Shown: one piece after another, positions 10,863 through 23,313 of the stretch
Layout: each line of letters starts with the position of its first letter
How positions within the stretch are numbered: the first letter of the stretch is position 1
From: Telopea speciosissima
Taxonomy: Eukaryota > Streptophyta > Magnoliopsida > Proteales > Proteaceae
Assembly: GCF_018873765.1 (NCBI RefSeq)
Contig: NC_057924.1
Coordinates: 11,929,001-11,993,000 of the forward strand
Reading direction: 5' to 3'
Length of the DNA: 64,000 nt
The notes under the pieces: generated by a model
Database searches by the model: none
Told to the model about the DNA's origin: nothing
Seen by the model: only the letters and a program-made list of their open reading frames with translations
Translations under genes and position numbers: made by a program

Positions 10863-11042
10863 GGGTAAGAGTTTTCTATAGAGGAGCGTGATTTGTGTAT
10901 GCATATAGGGCCAATGGAAGCACACATGCGATCGCATCATTAGGGCAGTCATTATAATCTTTCATGGAATGGGGCGGGGTGGTCATTTCAATCTCCGTAT
11001 CTGGACGTAGGATGCACATTCCCCCATAGAGAACTTTCTCCC
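10863..11042. mobile_element. Mutator-like MITE, 9-bp TSD AAAAGTTAT
   Basis: A 180-bp element with an exact 9-bp duplication AAAAGTTAT (10854-10862 and 11043-11051). Its terminal inverted repeats are imperfect: GGGTAAGAGTTTTCTATAG at the left, and GGGAGAAAGTTCTCTATGG as the complement of the right end. A 9-bp TSD with these GGG..CTCTA termini is typical of Mutator-like non-autonomous elements. Related elements lie at 46239-46392 and 55254-55508. Confidence 0.8.
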
Positions 11043-11190
11043 AAAAGTTATTTATGGCTGGTGTTAGGTAAATTTCAAGATGAAAGGTGATCCAAGATAG
11101 GATAAGAGTTTGCCACCATCTTAGGGTCATTAATGTCTGACCCCTTATGGAATGAAGTCGATAATGCTCCTCACCCTTTGCACAATGGAT

Positions 11191-11352
11191 TTCGGTCCTC
11201 TGTAGCGCGATAGGGTTTGTAGCGCACCATTCGACGGCCCGCAGTGCTTGGACACACAATCTAACACACAGGTGGGGTGTTGGGCTGCATGCCCAAGCAC
11301 TGTGGGCCGTTGGATGTGCACTACAATCCCTGTCGCGCTACAGAGGAGCCCA
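11191..11352. repeat. Foldback (hairpin) MITE
   Basis: Long inverted repeat: the left arm from about 11196 (TCCTCTGTAGCGCGA) pairs with the right arm ending at about 11347 (TCGCGCTACAGAGGA), with further pairing across CCGCAGTGCTTGG / CCAAGCACTGTGG near the centre. No clear TSD was found. Non-coding. Confidence 0.65.
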
Positions 11353-12535
11353 ACATTTGTAGGATACCCTCTCATTATTTTTGTCCAAACCTTCTTGGTT
11401 ACAAATTTAATAACATTTATTTAAAAGTGTCATTCGTTTTTGAAAAATTATCTACTCTATTTCCTTCCCAGTCCCTTTATAGGCCGATCTCAATTCGATC
11501 CAACCGATACTAAGATCACGAACTATGGGAGTGACCAACTACAACTAGCTTCTTATATTGACATCATACATGCCTATTGGAAGGAATTTCAATTCAATGG
11601 GTATCGATTCATATACAGTAAGCCCACACCATTAAATGAGGAGAGATGAGAGCCTATAAAGGGGCATGTATTGTACACCGTGGTCAAGTGATTCTTTTAC
11701 CTCTTAAAAATATTATAGGGAAAACATTTTCTGAGCTGCTGACATAAGATAAGCTAGTCTCTCTATTCTTCACAAAAATGACTTCACTACCCTCCAATGT
11801 AATATATTGTTTTGTCACACTTCATTGGTACACTCCTCTATGTAGCTTGCTCTATGAACCCTCTTCCAAAAATAATTATAAATAAACATAGAGATAAAAA
11901 TCCAAAAATTATATGAAAATATTTCTCAAAACAATACAATATGAGGTATAAAATATGCAAAATGTACCAATTTTAAAGTACAAAATATAAATATAAAACA
12001 AAAAATTTTAATTTTCCATGCGGGCAGCTGATGCAACTATTTCAACTATTAAAATTTTAAATTTTAATCACATCAAATTTTCAGCCTAATTCAATCAAAT
12101 ACCCCATTGTGACCTTTTCCCTAGCTTTGAAATTGGACCTACAACTTCACATATGGGCATGATACCTAAGGGTTTATGAGATTTATCCATCCAGAAAATT
12201 TGAGCAATAACCTGTCATGGTTGAATTTAAACACACTTGCACCCAACTAAATTTCCTTTACAAATGAGAACCTAAAACTAATTCACGGTTAGCATATCAC
12301 AGCCTAAGCAGGCTAGTAAAATTGGCTCAATTTAAGTCACATTCTGGATTCTTTTAACCTAGGTTTCTCCAATTGTTGTGAAAAAGCAATTAGCACAGGA
12401 GTAACAAGAATTTATTAAACCTTCAATTGATGAGACCACCATGAGAAGATTTTAGATTTCCTTGAACCTATGAGAATTTTAGGGCATGGAAATACAACAG
12501 GCAGTCATCAACGCACTCCATAAGAGAGACATATA
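11353..12535. other. Intergenic; downstream of the PP2C gene
   Basis: AT-rich, no domain-bearing frame. The part nearest 12535 is expected to hold the 3' UTR of the minus-strand phosphatase gene. Confidence 0.5.
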
Positions 12536-15500
12536 TCAAACATTTCGCCTCTCCTCAGAAAATCTAGGAAGTTGAACAAGTGAGTTCACTCGAGTAACAC
12601 CTTCCAAACCTGACCAGTTTTGATCTTCAATCATCATGGTTCCATCACTTTCATCCACCCCAACTAGAATTTTGCTGTTCGGGTCACTGTCTTCTGCTGA
12701 TCTGACAGTAAAATTCCTCTGCAGAGATGGTTCTGGGATCTGACCATCATCCGACTCAATTGTATTGCATGAATGTTGGCTTTGATTAGTGGTGGCAGTA
12801 GATATGCCTTGGTCCTCTGGGTCATCAGATTCAGAGTCCATCTTCCCATCCAAAAACATACAAACCACTGCACAGTCATCCATTTTAGATGTTGGGTATT
12901 TAAGTTTCCATTCCCGAGCAGCTGACTCGACTACTATTCGTGCAGCCGAAGATCGATTCGGGGCAGAGGTCACAATCTCAACCACTTCTTCATTGCTCAA
13001 GACATCCCAAACCTGCAGCAGCAAGGATCATAAAATTACTTAAAACACATAAAAGATGTTCGGTTCCTGGATGAATTCTTAAATGCATGAATATGCAATA
13101 TAAAATTCATTCAAACGTTGACGAACAGAGGGTTTGGATTACTTATACATTTTATTTAGATGCATCTTCCACACTTACGAATTTAATGCTTGTAAAAACC
13201 ACAATTCAATTTTGCATGGGATACTCTAGCACTGAGAATATAATATAGTCAACTTCATAAGCCCATGTTACCAAAAAAAAAAAAAAAAAAAAACTTCATA
13301 AGCCCATAAATTTTGTACATATGGAGGGTTTGAATTCCTCAACAAATCTTCAAAAAGCACTACCAAAGAGATTTCCTAAACCAAAGATTAACCTAGTAAA
13401 ATGATTCTATCCTTTCAATTTATTTACCTTTTACAGGCCATAGATCATTATTTAACTGGAATGGAAAATTGGGCACCTGTAATCCCATTAAAAAAGTTGA
13501 ATGTCTTTCTTTTTTATCCGGTAGAAAGTTGTAATACAATTTAGGTGGATGTTGGCCAAACATCAACAATGGCATACCCCAACATCTTCAATTTTGAAGT
13601 TCTGGAAACTGATACGACTGCAATCCTTGACAACAGCATCTCTCCAGTCAAAGACAATCAACTCAACTGAGCCTTCTCTCGACATAAATAGGTAACACAA
13701 ACCCTGTTTCACCATTTTAACTCTATTCACGGTCATATTTGTTAATCTTAAACCATGCATGTCTGTTCCCACTTCCCCAATAGTATGGTCAGTCCTTTAT
13801 TTTCTTAGCTCCTCCCAAAGTCGTCCAGAGACCTTTGAAATACAAGTCCATGCCACCTCAAATGACTCTCTCTCTCTCTCTCTCAACTTATCACATCTCA
13901 GGGCTACTTCTAAACCACCTTCACTAAATTCATTCAGCAACCTAAGCTATTACTTTAATTGAAACAGCACAAACCTACAGATCGTTTTGCATCTTACTTG
14001 CTTGAGCATGTAAAGTAGTTTTGAAAAACCGTTAGGGTTGGACCAACTTGGTTTATTATAGCCAAACACCTATTCTGTTCTAGTGCAGTTTCATTATTTG
14101 CTTTAGAGATGGTATCAAGACTTCTCTTCTTAGCAACCCTTGTGTAGCATGAGAAAATTCAACAAAATAGCTTTCTTCTACATCTAGAAATTTTGGCAGA
14201 TTTCATTAAGCCTAATGTAAAATGTCTCTGCTGCAAGCACCATGAGTGGATTAAATTTTGCCTAGTCAATGGCAAAATCATTGCATGTACAATGATAGCA
14301 TAACGTTGGCAATATAGATGTCTAGATACTATGTTACATTTTTTTTACAAATACTCACTGAAATCCATAATCAACTAGCAATAGCAATAGCAATTTAATT
14401 TTGTAAGATACGCAGTAAGAAGTAGTAGTGAAAATGCTGTAAATACTTTCTGGCTCTTGAAAGCCCAATATTAAAAGAAACATTCAACTTTTAAGAGACA
14501 GAATTACAGGTAGCCAAAACTGGTTCTTTGATCATCTTTCGAATTATAGTCATAACTTTTAGTCTTTTAAATAACGTAGGTAACAACACTTGCAGAGTCA
14601 ACCGGGCCAAATCCATCAGCAATGATAAATTTTGCCTGGTATAGAGAGACTCTATCTTCATGCAGTTGACTAGACCTTGGATGGTTAACTCAATTGACTA
14701 GTTGTTGCCTAGGTGTCATCTAAACTACAAAGAAGGGTGTCTTCGAAACAACAACCAATTGTAAATGAGTCAGGTTCCATAGCACGTACGCTCAGCAGCA
14801 GACACATGTTCCACCCACTACCATTTAGAGCACAAAAGGGGCACTTGTGGAAGTAAAAAGGACATGTGTCCGGCACTGAGCATACATGCAGCGGAGCCGT
14901 GCTCTTTGTAAGCATCAACGGCACAATAAATAAAAGAAATTGACAACCATGCCCACATCACCTATAAAATTTAAAAATGTACAGTGGATAATAACTTCCA
15001 TACAGTGATACAGGACACCCTCACACATAGGTGAGGAATTCACTGATATCATGGGTAAAACCTTAGTCATTCCCTTTGTTCTTGGTTGGACTTTTAAGAC
15101 TAATCATAGAGTTAATGTATTCCACATTTTCAAAGTAGAGAAATGACATTTCACTTCTCTTATTCTCTTACAAATAATAAGAATAACAATACATTAAAAC
15201 TGGTAGTATGTGGTTTACTGGCCATCATATCCACCTGTGGTCCAAGTATAAAATCAGTGACTGTAAGTTAAATAAAATTCATTTGTCTTCAAATTTGAAA
15301 CTAATCAAACTCAAATCGAGCTATATAGAATTTCTTGTTACACCTTGTGCCATAGAGATTGCATAAAAAAAAAAGTCGTCTTTTTTTTTTTTATTCACTT
15401 TACTCCCTTTGTTCAAGTTTGCAGATGGGTAGTCTGCCCATGGTACAATTATTCATGTTCGACTTTGCTGTTATACAGATTTCTGAACAGGATAGAAGCT

Positions 15501-17134
15501 GAAAGATTCAACTTCCTATGTTTTAATAGAATTTACGACCTAGAGTGAAATATAAACATAAGATTGACACAAGAAATGTCAAATTATCAATTCACTTGAA
15601 TAATAATGATGCTGGAATCAGCTACTACTGGATGAAGCAGAGAATGTGTGTGTGTGTGTGTGTTTTGGTTCAGAAAGGGGATGTTTTCAACCACTACCGT
15701 CATTCCATGTTCAGCAATATATACACAACATCAATAGAAGGCAAGCAGCTACGGATACGGATATGTGGTCTGTGGATTTTGTATAAGAATAAGCATGAAA
15801 TCCAAATCAAGCAGATGTTATCAAACAGAGATTAGGGACAAGATGCTTACCCCATCAGAAGCAAGAACAATGAATTGATCCCTCTCAGTGAGGATCCTAT
15901 GATAGAATTCAGGTATAGAGATCACCCCATAATCCTTCAAACAGAAATCACCAAATGCCCTAGCCATTGCTAATCCAGGGGCATCATCAAATGGCAACCA
16001 AACTCTAGGAACTTCAGGTTCATCTTGCAATGCAAAAACCCTTCCTCTACACCGTTTAATGCGTTCCGCTTCCCCTGAAAGTGATCAAATTTATTACCGA
16101 AGTATTTATTCAAAAAAAAAAAAAAAAACAGACTTGGGGATAAATTGCATATTCTACTCCCACCCTCTAAAAGGGGGGGGGGGGGGGGGAGAGCATCTGA
16201 ATTATGAATGAAACTGATTTAAAAGACATACTTGGCAAGTCAGGCTTTAGATCAACCGTCAACTGCACTGCAACAATGGAATCATTGCTGTCTTTAGATC
16301 CCAAGATTGCACGAGAATCCCCAATGTTTCCCATGAAAAGATTTGACCCCTTAGAATCACAAGGAAGAGCAACAGAAACAAATGAGAGGGGGAAAATGGA
16401 TGCCAACAGAAAGAGAAAAAGAGGACACTTTTTTTACTTGGACACCTGTTTAACAATTGTGACCGCGGTGCTACCACTGCAAAAGCAATCCAAGGTAGGA
16501 TGTGACCTTAACTCCTTGTCCATGGCTTTGTATGATTTTAGGAAAGATTCTCTCCACGGCAAGCCCAAGATATCCTCGGTTGGGGCCTCCTCGGGATCTC
16601 TTTCATCCAGTTTAACTTTCCTACCGAAACAACCACTGCTCTTGCCATTTATTTTAGATTCATAAGACTGCAGAAATGAGAGCAACTTCAATGGCAGGGC
16701 ATCCCTCACTTTCCGGGCAACAAGATGCCCATATGGGCCATGACCATCAAAGACACCACAAAAAATTGCATCTTCCGAGAGGAAATCCTAAATGTAAAAG
16801 AGTGACATCCAATTTAGAAAGAAATTAACCTCTATGATCAGAAAGAAACTAAGACAGAAAGAACATTACTTACTTCCCACACAACCATGGCATCCTGGTT
16901 TATTCCTTTGCGTCCTTGCTGTGTGAATATACATGAAGTTCTGCTCTTTCCGTTTGAGAATATCCGATTAGGTATAGTAGACAAATGGTGCAAGGTAGTG
17001 ACGTGCTCAGAAAATGCCCTCTTCGGTCTCCTGCTCCTCCGAGAGCTGAAACCCGAACATGAAGATATTGTTTCTCCATTGCTCCTGCTACTTGTGCTAC
17101 TGATACCACTACTTACCGAAAGACAGCAACCCAT
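12536..17134 (-). CDS. Protein phosphatase 2C (PPM-type), clade E-like
   Basis: Five exons on the minus strand: 17134-16874, 16787-16446, 16349-16232, 16074-15851 and 13012-12536, all with GT donors and AG acceptors and consistent phases, giving 473 residues. It is a metal-dependent Ser/Thr phosphatase. Visible motifs: N-terminal MGCCLS (typical N-myristoylation/palmitoylation signal, suggesting plasma-membrane attachment), NQDAMVVWE at exon 1 end, GVFDGHGPYGH (DGH at 101-103, metal binding), NIGDSRA (D212), ALQDEPEV, MARAFGDFCLKDYG (D283), LASDGVWD (D314, spanning the 15851/13012 junction) and MDDCAVV (D360-361). The Ser/Arg-rich N-terminus and acidic C-terminal tail fit Arabidopsis clade E members such as PP2C33; the subgroup assignment is from memory. 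The last intron is 2.84 kb and carries a tiny LINE-tail insertion (13267-13291). An in-frame Met at 17215 would add 27 residues, but MGCC is the better start because it places the lipidation motif at the N-terminus. Confidence 0.95.
13267..13291 (+). mobile_element. LINE-tail micro-insertion in PP2C intron 4
   Basis: Only GTTACC plus 19 A, flanked by an exact 16-bp duplication AACTTCATAAGCCCAT (13251-13266 and 13292-13307). The TACC-poly(A) form matches the ends of the larger LINE copies in this window. It is in the antisense orientation within the last intron of the phosphatase gene. Confidence 0.75.
13867..13885. repeat. CT microsatellite in PP2C intron
   Basis: Short perfect CT dinucleotide run. 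Confidence 0.8.
16173..16189. repeat. Poly(G) run in PP2C intron
   Basis: Seventeen consecutive G in the 157-bp intron between exons 3 and 4 (intron 16075-16231); on the transcribed strand this is poly(C) close to the splice donor. Confidence 0.8.
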
Positions 17135-19100
17135 CTGCTCAATCCCAAAACCGAAGCATCGGGAGAAAAAAGGGTCTAAGCTTCTAAGCTTCACCTTTGG
17201 GGTTTCAACAGACAAATCTGACTTGAAATTCCAGAAGGGGGCGACTTGGTCGACAAGCCCAAGAGGTTATTTCAGAATAAAAAAGATTCTTGCACATGGA
17301 TTTGCAACCGATGCGCTTCAAACTTCAGCTCGTAGACAAGAAACACTTTATCTAAAATTTGATTATCCTATAGTCTTCCTCTCTGCAGGAACGTGAAGCG
17401 ATAAGAAAACCATCTGACTAAGCCAAGATCAAATTAATAAAATGAATTATTTAATCCATAAACATTTGATCAAAGAAGGAAAAGAGAAAAACACAAAGTC
17501 AAATCCCAACCACGAGTTAAATAGTAGAATAATACATGGCAAGGGATTTGAATATACAAGAAACAAGTAAAAGCTGAAAAAAAAAAGCCAGTCAACACAC
17601 GAACAGGGGAATCTGAAATGCATATATTCCAGGGGCATATGTCTTCCGAGAACTTACAAAGGACGTAGGTGAATTTTTTTGTTTTCATCGACACAGTAAA
17701 TTTGGCCAGCGGAAGACACGAAAACAGGAGCAAATAATGAAACCATCTCCAATTTATTCTGTAGTGGAAGAAGAACCATCAAATAACATACCGAGATAAG
17801 CAGATCTTAAGCCAGATTTGATGAGGAATACCAAGGAAGGAACACGGAAGTTTCAAAGAGGTGAGTATATATTTCTAGAACAAGAGTAGAGCGAAACTCG
17901 CTCCCAAAAACCTAGAAAGACTGGCAAGGTTTGGGGGGGGTGGATAAAAAGGGAAAGAGAAAGCACAGGAAACAAGTGAGAATGGCAAGGTGGTTGCTGG
18001 CTGGAACTCCCTGCGTATACTTAACATCACAAATAGGACCGGGAAATCGAAACACAGACTTTCAGGATCCCTAAAGAGACGGGCAAATGAAAAACGAAGA
18101 AAGGTATGGCATTCAAAAGAAAATTAATTTTTTATCAAAAGATCACGGAAAAAAGTAAAGTAAGTGGGATCTCAATATGTCACGTTAATCATGAAGAAAA
18201 AGCAAGGTGAAACGCAGCAAACTTCAATTTTCTTTGAAGAACAACCAGAAAAGAGAAAAATAAAACACCAGTAATGTCTGTGATGCATAAAAGACGAAAG
18301 AATGTCATGATTTTGCCGATCTTTAACCACAGGAACAAGAAAAGAAGATGGAGGAAAAGTAAAGATCTACTGCATCATCAATCTGATATTTATGAATCCA
18401 AAAAAATAAAGGAAAAAAAAAACAGAGGATAGAATCCAGATAGACAAAAAGAATCCAAAATAATTATTTCCGTAGACCTGTCAAATGGCATCCAACAAAC
18501 ATCAAATCTCATGAAAAAGCAAGATAACTACTCAACAGTACCAATAAACCCAATTTCTCATAAAACAAAAATCACTGAAAACTAAAGAACAATCTTAAGT
18601 ATTAGGATCACAAACTTTCAGAACCTCAACAGTCAGTTCGAATCTGAAGATCTAAAGAAATTAAAAAAAAAATAAAAAAAAATTCAGAAGAAACTAATTC
18701 CAAAAACGAAACAAAGCAGTGACACTGAAAACAAAAACAGTAAAGAGTGCGTATGTTGTTATCTTCTCATTTTCAGCAAATCTACTAACGCGTGTAAGCT
18801 CGTTCAACAGAGATAAGCATTAAAACTCTGTGAAAGTGTGAAGTCATCACTCATGAACAAGACAAAGAAGAACATGTAAGAGAGAGAGAGAGAGAAAGAG
18901 AGAGAGATGATTCACCTGCAGCAGCAAACTGAAGGAGCTTTCCTATTTCCATGGCAGATCTGCAGTATACATGAGAGAGAGAGAAGGTGGAGCGGTAGAG
19001 GGGGTGCATTAAATGCTTAAACCAAATCAGAGTTTTAGATAAAAGAGAGAGCAAGAGCAGTAGTTAATAGTGAAAAGCGTGTTGTGTGATTATGGATCAG
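17135..19100 (-). promoter_or_regulatory. Probable PP2C 5' leader with intron
   Basis: Upstream of MGCC the minus strand has a CTGCAG acceptor-like site with exon start near 17382 and, about 1.5 kb further upstream, a GCTGCAG|GTGAAT donor-like site with exon end near 18916. This suggests a spliced 5' UTR intron of about 1.53 kb, a common arrangement in plant genes but only inferred here. The putative first exon contains ATGGAAATAGGAAAGCTCC (short upstream frame) and is flanked by GA/CT repeats (about 18879-18907 and 19123-19144) of the kind common in plant 5' regions. No protein domain is encoded. Confidence 0.4.
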
Positions 19101-20387
19101 GAAAGCTTAAGCAGCCAACGCAGAAAGAGAGAGAGAGAGAGAGAAACGCTTTATTTGGCGGGCAGTTTCTATTTGGCTGGCTAAAGCGAGAGACTAACAT
19201 GGGGAAGAGGGATGGAGTCATAGACAAGTAGAGATAAGAAGAAGAGCAGTCCATGAAGAACACGCCGCACACCTGAGACCAGACACACATATGCAACGTG
19301 GTATGACCATTAATTAGCACGAGAAAAAATTGACCCTACCCTTGACCTAAGACATATTTGCCACATGGCATGAGCATAAACATTAAATAGCACGAGAAAA
19401 AGTTGATCCCACCCTCCATTTCACAGACTCCCCCAAGGCCCAACCCCCTTGCCAGTCCCACGCCCAGCAAGGCACTCTTTCAAAAGAAAGAGATTGGATA
19501 ATGAAGAGGTAGGGAGTAGGCCCCGCAAGGTGGGCTGGGCTGGGCTAAGATGGGTTTGGTCTGTTTTTTGCTAATCTTAATAGTAAACCCTAATCACTAT
19601 CATTAAGCATCTAAAAGACTCTAGCTAGCTAAGTCTACCTGTCTAAGTAACACCCAATGATAGGGTGTATAATTGGATTTTAATGATTGAGTGGGTTTAT
19701 GGTCTTACGTCACCCCACGTAACAACTAGGGGTGCTGGTCTCACTTCTATGGCTGTCCCAAGAGGGTTTTATGAAACAGTAAACCCTGGTTAACACTTTA
19801 ACCCATATTCCATAATTTAATAAGAAATGCTTAAAAGTTAAAATTTAAAAGGCAAGAATTTATCGTTTTCCTTTTATTTATTTATTTTTGGATTTTGAAA
19901 AATGATAGTACAGACCAACGGTCATTGATGTATAAAGGGAAGGGGGAGAAAGCATGTAACTTTTGACTTTTTATGGTATGAATTTGATTGAATTTCCCGC
20001 CGAAAGGAGGGTGACGATGGAATTTAAATCATACATATGCGAATGACCATATCAAACTGCATTATATTTTCATTTTTTTGTAAAAATAATAATAAAAAAT
20101 TAATACAGTAAAAAGAAACTATCTTTAGCTTTTTAGAGTGGGGTTGCCGTTTTGGACTTTTGGAGGGGAAGAATGGAAAAGGCTTTTAACCCAAGGAATG
20201 TTTGGATATAAAAGGTCGAATCATCACGATCATCAATGGACCTGTAATTGTTTTTTTTTTTTTTTAACCAAAATAGAAAAACAGGGGAGGCGTCAAGCAC
20301 ATGCGCACTCGTTTTCGGCAGCTGCCACCGGTATGGGGTGTCAAAAGCTGACCCGCACTGGTCAACTTGATCGAAATTGACTGTATA
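19101..20387. other. Intergenic; likely PP2C promoter side
   Basis: No gene supported. The first few hundred bases should include the promoter of the phosphatase gene on the minus strand; no unambiguous TATA box could be assigned. A poly(T) tract lies at about 20250-20266. Confidence 0.4.
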
Positions 20388-20395
20388 ATAAACAG

Positions 20396-20959
20396 TAGGA
20401 TTGCAACAGGCTCAGGGCCGGGTTGTTTAAAACCCAAGTTCAACCTGAAGTCCCCTCAACTCAAGTGAGTCTAGGTCTGAAAATTCTACCTTGACCCGTT
20501 CTTAGAGTGGATCAGGATCATCTCCAGAGAGCCCAACACTTAGGGCACGCCCAGGGTGCATTCAACGGTTGAGTTATGCCACACATATTTCGGTGCATGC
20601 CTAGGAATGTGTGCGACATAGCTCAAAGGCTAGATGCACCCTGGGCATGCTGGGCTCCCTGGAGACGAACTAATTCTCTTAGAGTTGAGGCGGACTGACC
20701 GTGATTGGTCCTAACCATGGGGAGGGTGAAGAGAGAGACATGGATTGAGCCAGGTCGGGGAGGAGAAGAAGAAGATAAGTTTGGGCTGAGTTGGGTCAAG
20801 CTCATCCCAAGACTTCAACCCTGGCCTAATTCGACCAATCAACTTTGACAGAGTCAGAAATTCTCAACCTTGACCCACCCTCAAGGTCAAGGTACCTCAA
20901 CCAAATCTTGTTTGGGCTCAGGGTGGGCTTGGACTGACAGGGTCAAACTTGCACCCTTA
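20396..20959. mobile_element. Non-autonomous hAT element, TSD ATAAACAG/A
   Basis: A 564-bp element beginning TAGGATTGCAACAGG and ending at the complement of TAAGGGTGCAAGTTTG, flanked by ATAAACAG (20388-20395) and ATAAACAA (20960-20967), 7 of 8 identical. Its interior aligns by eye with 2998-3543 apart from a nested element at 20509-20677. More diverged than the other two copies, so probably an older insertion. Confidence 0.8.
20509..20677. mobile_element. Foldback MITE nested in the hAT element, TSD CTTAGAGT
   Basis: A 169-bp insertion with an exact 8-bp duplication CTTAGAGT (20501-20508 and 20678-20685). The arms are imperfect inverted repeats sharing TCTCCAGRGAGCCCA near the ends and GCCCAGGGTGCAT further in. 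An 8-bp TSD fits hAT-type non-autonomous elements. It is absent from the related hAT copy at 2998-3543, which gives an empty site for comparison. Confidence 0.78.
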
Positions 20960-20967
20960 ATAAACAA

Positions 20968-22421
20968 TTCAATGCTCATCTTAGATTGATTACTAATCCG
21001 GCGTTTGGTTGCAGCTTGATGGGCACCTGATTAGGATCAGCTAACATCGATAGTTGATTGTAATTGACCATTTATAATCCGCTTATAGTTTGATTAGTTC
21101 ATTTATAACTTGTTAATAGTCTATTTATAACCAGCCTTGGGTCTCTCCGCTTTCGATGGATGTAAAACTGAGTCTCATTGCCAAACCTTGCCAAGACGAC
21201 GAGGGGATCAGGCTCCGAACTCTCTGAAAAATCCTTAGTCAATCGGTCAGAGTTTATTAGACAAAATCGCTTGAAAAACTCCATTAAACCTCAATTCATA
21301 ACCATTATGTCTTGAAAGTTGCACTCTAAACTTGGAACTAAGAAATCTAGATCTGAGAATGTGGACTTAATCAATCCTAATATGAGATTGGCCAGTTGGT
21401 TCTCTGACCTTCACGAGGTTGTGGAAGGAGTAGAATGATCATAGCAAGGGATAAATAAAATATTTGTAATCTTTAGAACATTAATAAAAATTCCCATTCC
21501 ATTATCCATAACTGCAAAGAGAGGTAGGTAGACTTAGAAGCCAATATTTAAAATTTGAGGTGATAATTAGGAATGGGTCTTTGAAATTAAATAGCCATCA
21601 TGATTTTATTTTAACCTAAAAAACCCAGCACCATTACTTTTAACCCCCTTATTTTAGTTGGATGATTTTCCTTCCTTCGATGGCCGAAGTGGTCGGACCA
21701 CATACGAAATTTCCCATCAAGTTTGAGCCGATCCGGTTAGAAAGAGAGTTAAAAGACTTTTTTGCCCATAAATATTTTTTTTTCTCAATGTTTCTTAATT
21801 CATGAAAGGCTAAAATTAAAGGAAAAAAGAAGATTGCATGATTGTGTGGAGATTGTGTTAAAAATTTTCATCCATATTGATCCCTCTGTACGCACTTCAA
21901 TTGGTTCCGCACTTAGTGTGGTGCAGGAGCCATGTAACCAAGCAGCTACTTCAAAGTGCAGAGAATCAAAGTGGACATTTGACAGCAAATGTGAGTAAGA
22001 GAAATGTGAAGGGCTTAACGTTCACTTGACAGTTACTCCAAAGTCAAAGCTTCCATCTAACTCTCTTGTTATGATTATGATTATTGATCATCATCACTTC
22101 ATTCTCCACGACGCCATAATTATTTCTATAAAGTAGAGAACATGCAAGTAATGAATGATGTGTTTAGTAAGCATGCAATTAATGATGGTGCGTTTATGCC
22201 CTATACCTACCTTATAATGCACTGCCGGCCAGGATCATATTTAAAATGGGAAGTGGTTCTTTGCCAGTGCTCCCCGTGTCTCTTTGCTCCCCCTAAAAAA
22301 GGGTATGAATGTCTTTTCGTATGGTATGAGAGGGACAGATATATGGGAGCGTTGGTGTAGGTCACATTCATACAGTGAAAAAGCTAATACACATCCACGT
22401 ATCATAAGCTAACACCCACTG

Positions 22422-22453
<32 letters not shown>

Positions 22454-23313
22454 TCTCTTTTCCCTTTTTTAATGTTTCTCCTGTATGATGCCCGTCCCAT
22501 ATCCTCAATAGTGTCGCTCGCTAGCTTAGTGCACAAAGGCATTGGTTTGGATGGAATTTTTTATTTCATTAGGGGTTAAACAGAATTTTCACGTACTTCT
22601 ATGTATGAATGTAAGAACCACACGACCGATTAGCATTCTTTAGATCAATGTAGGAAAATACCCAAATAAATAATGATGTTGTGACTATGTACACTTGGGT
22701 GGTTGTTGTGATTGTGTAGGATTAGGTGCCTGAGTCTTTGAACCAGACTGTCCAACAGGGTTCTGTTGCCCCTTCTATTTCTCCAAGTACCACCTATCCC
22801 AAGAAGACTCAACCAAAAAAAAAAACCCCTATCCAAAGAAGATAACCCTATCAAATAAGATTTAGTATCTCCAATCTATGTATATGTACATAGAATCGAA
22901 ATCGCTAAAACCACCATAATCATCATACCCCAACTGTAGACTCCTCATTTTGTCACCATAGAGGCACTTTAACTATGAAGAATGGATGTTTGAGGATCAT
23001 GGGAAGGTTCTAATTTTTGGTTTGAGAGGATCTCTAAAATCTTGAAAACATCATGAATCATCTTGGTAAAATAACCAAACAGCCTTTATCGGGTTATTTA
23101 GGTTAAAACATGATTAAATGGCTTTAAAATCCATCCAAATTTTTAATTAAAAAGTTTTTCATATTGAATACTCAAAATTGGTTTAAAGATGAGTTTATTT
23201 AAACCTCTAATTTGGAAAAGATTATATTTTAGTAACCTGGGATCTTTTTTAAAGGTAATTTTCATTTACCAATGCAATCCGTGAACTTTAAACCATTTAT
23301 AAGTATTTGAAAT
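20968..23313. other. Intergenic, no gene seen
   Basis: No supported gene. Contains a CT microsatellite at about 22421-22457. None of the short frames here has a recognisable domain. Confidence 0.5.

Noticed and set aside
16887..17396. Plus-strand 169-codon frame over the PP2C first exon
   Set aside because: Antisense shadow of a well-supported exon with conserved phosphatase motifs and splice sites.
18851..19054. Minus-strand 67-codon frame in the PP2C leader
   Set aside because: No domain and ends in a GA/CT microsatellite; more likely leader sequence with an upstream ATG.
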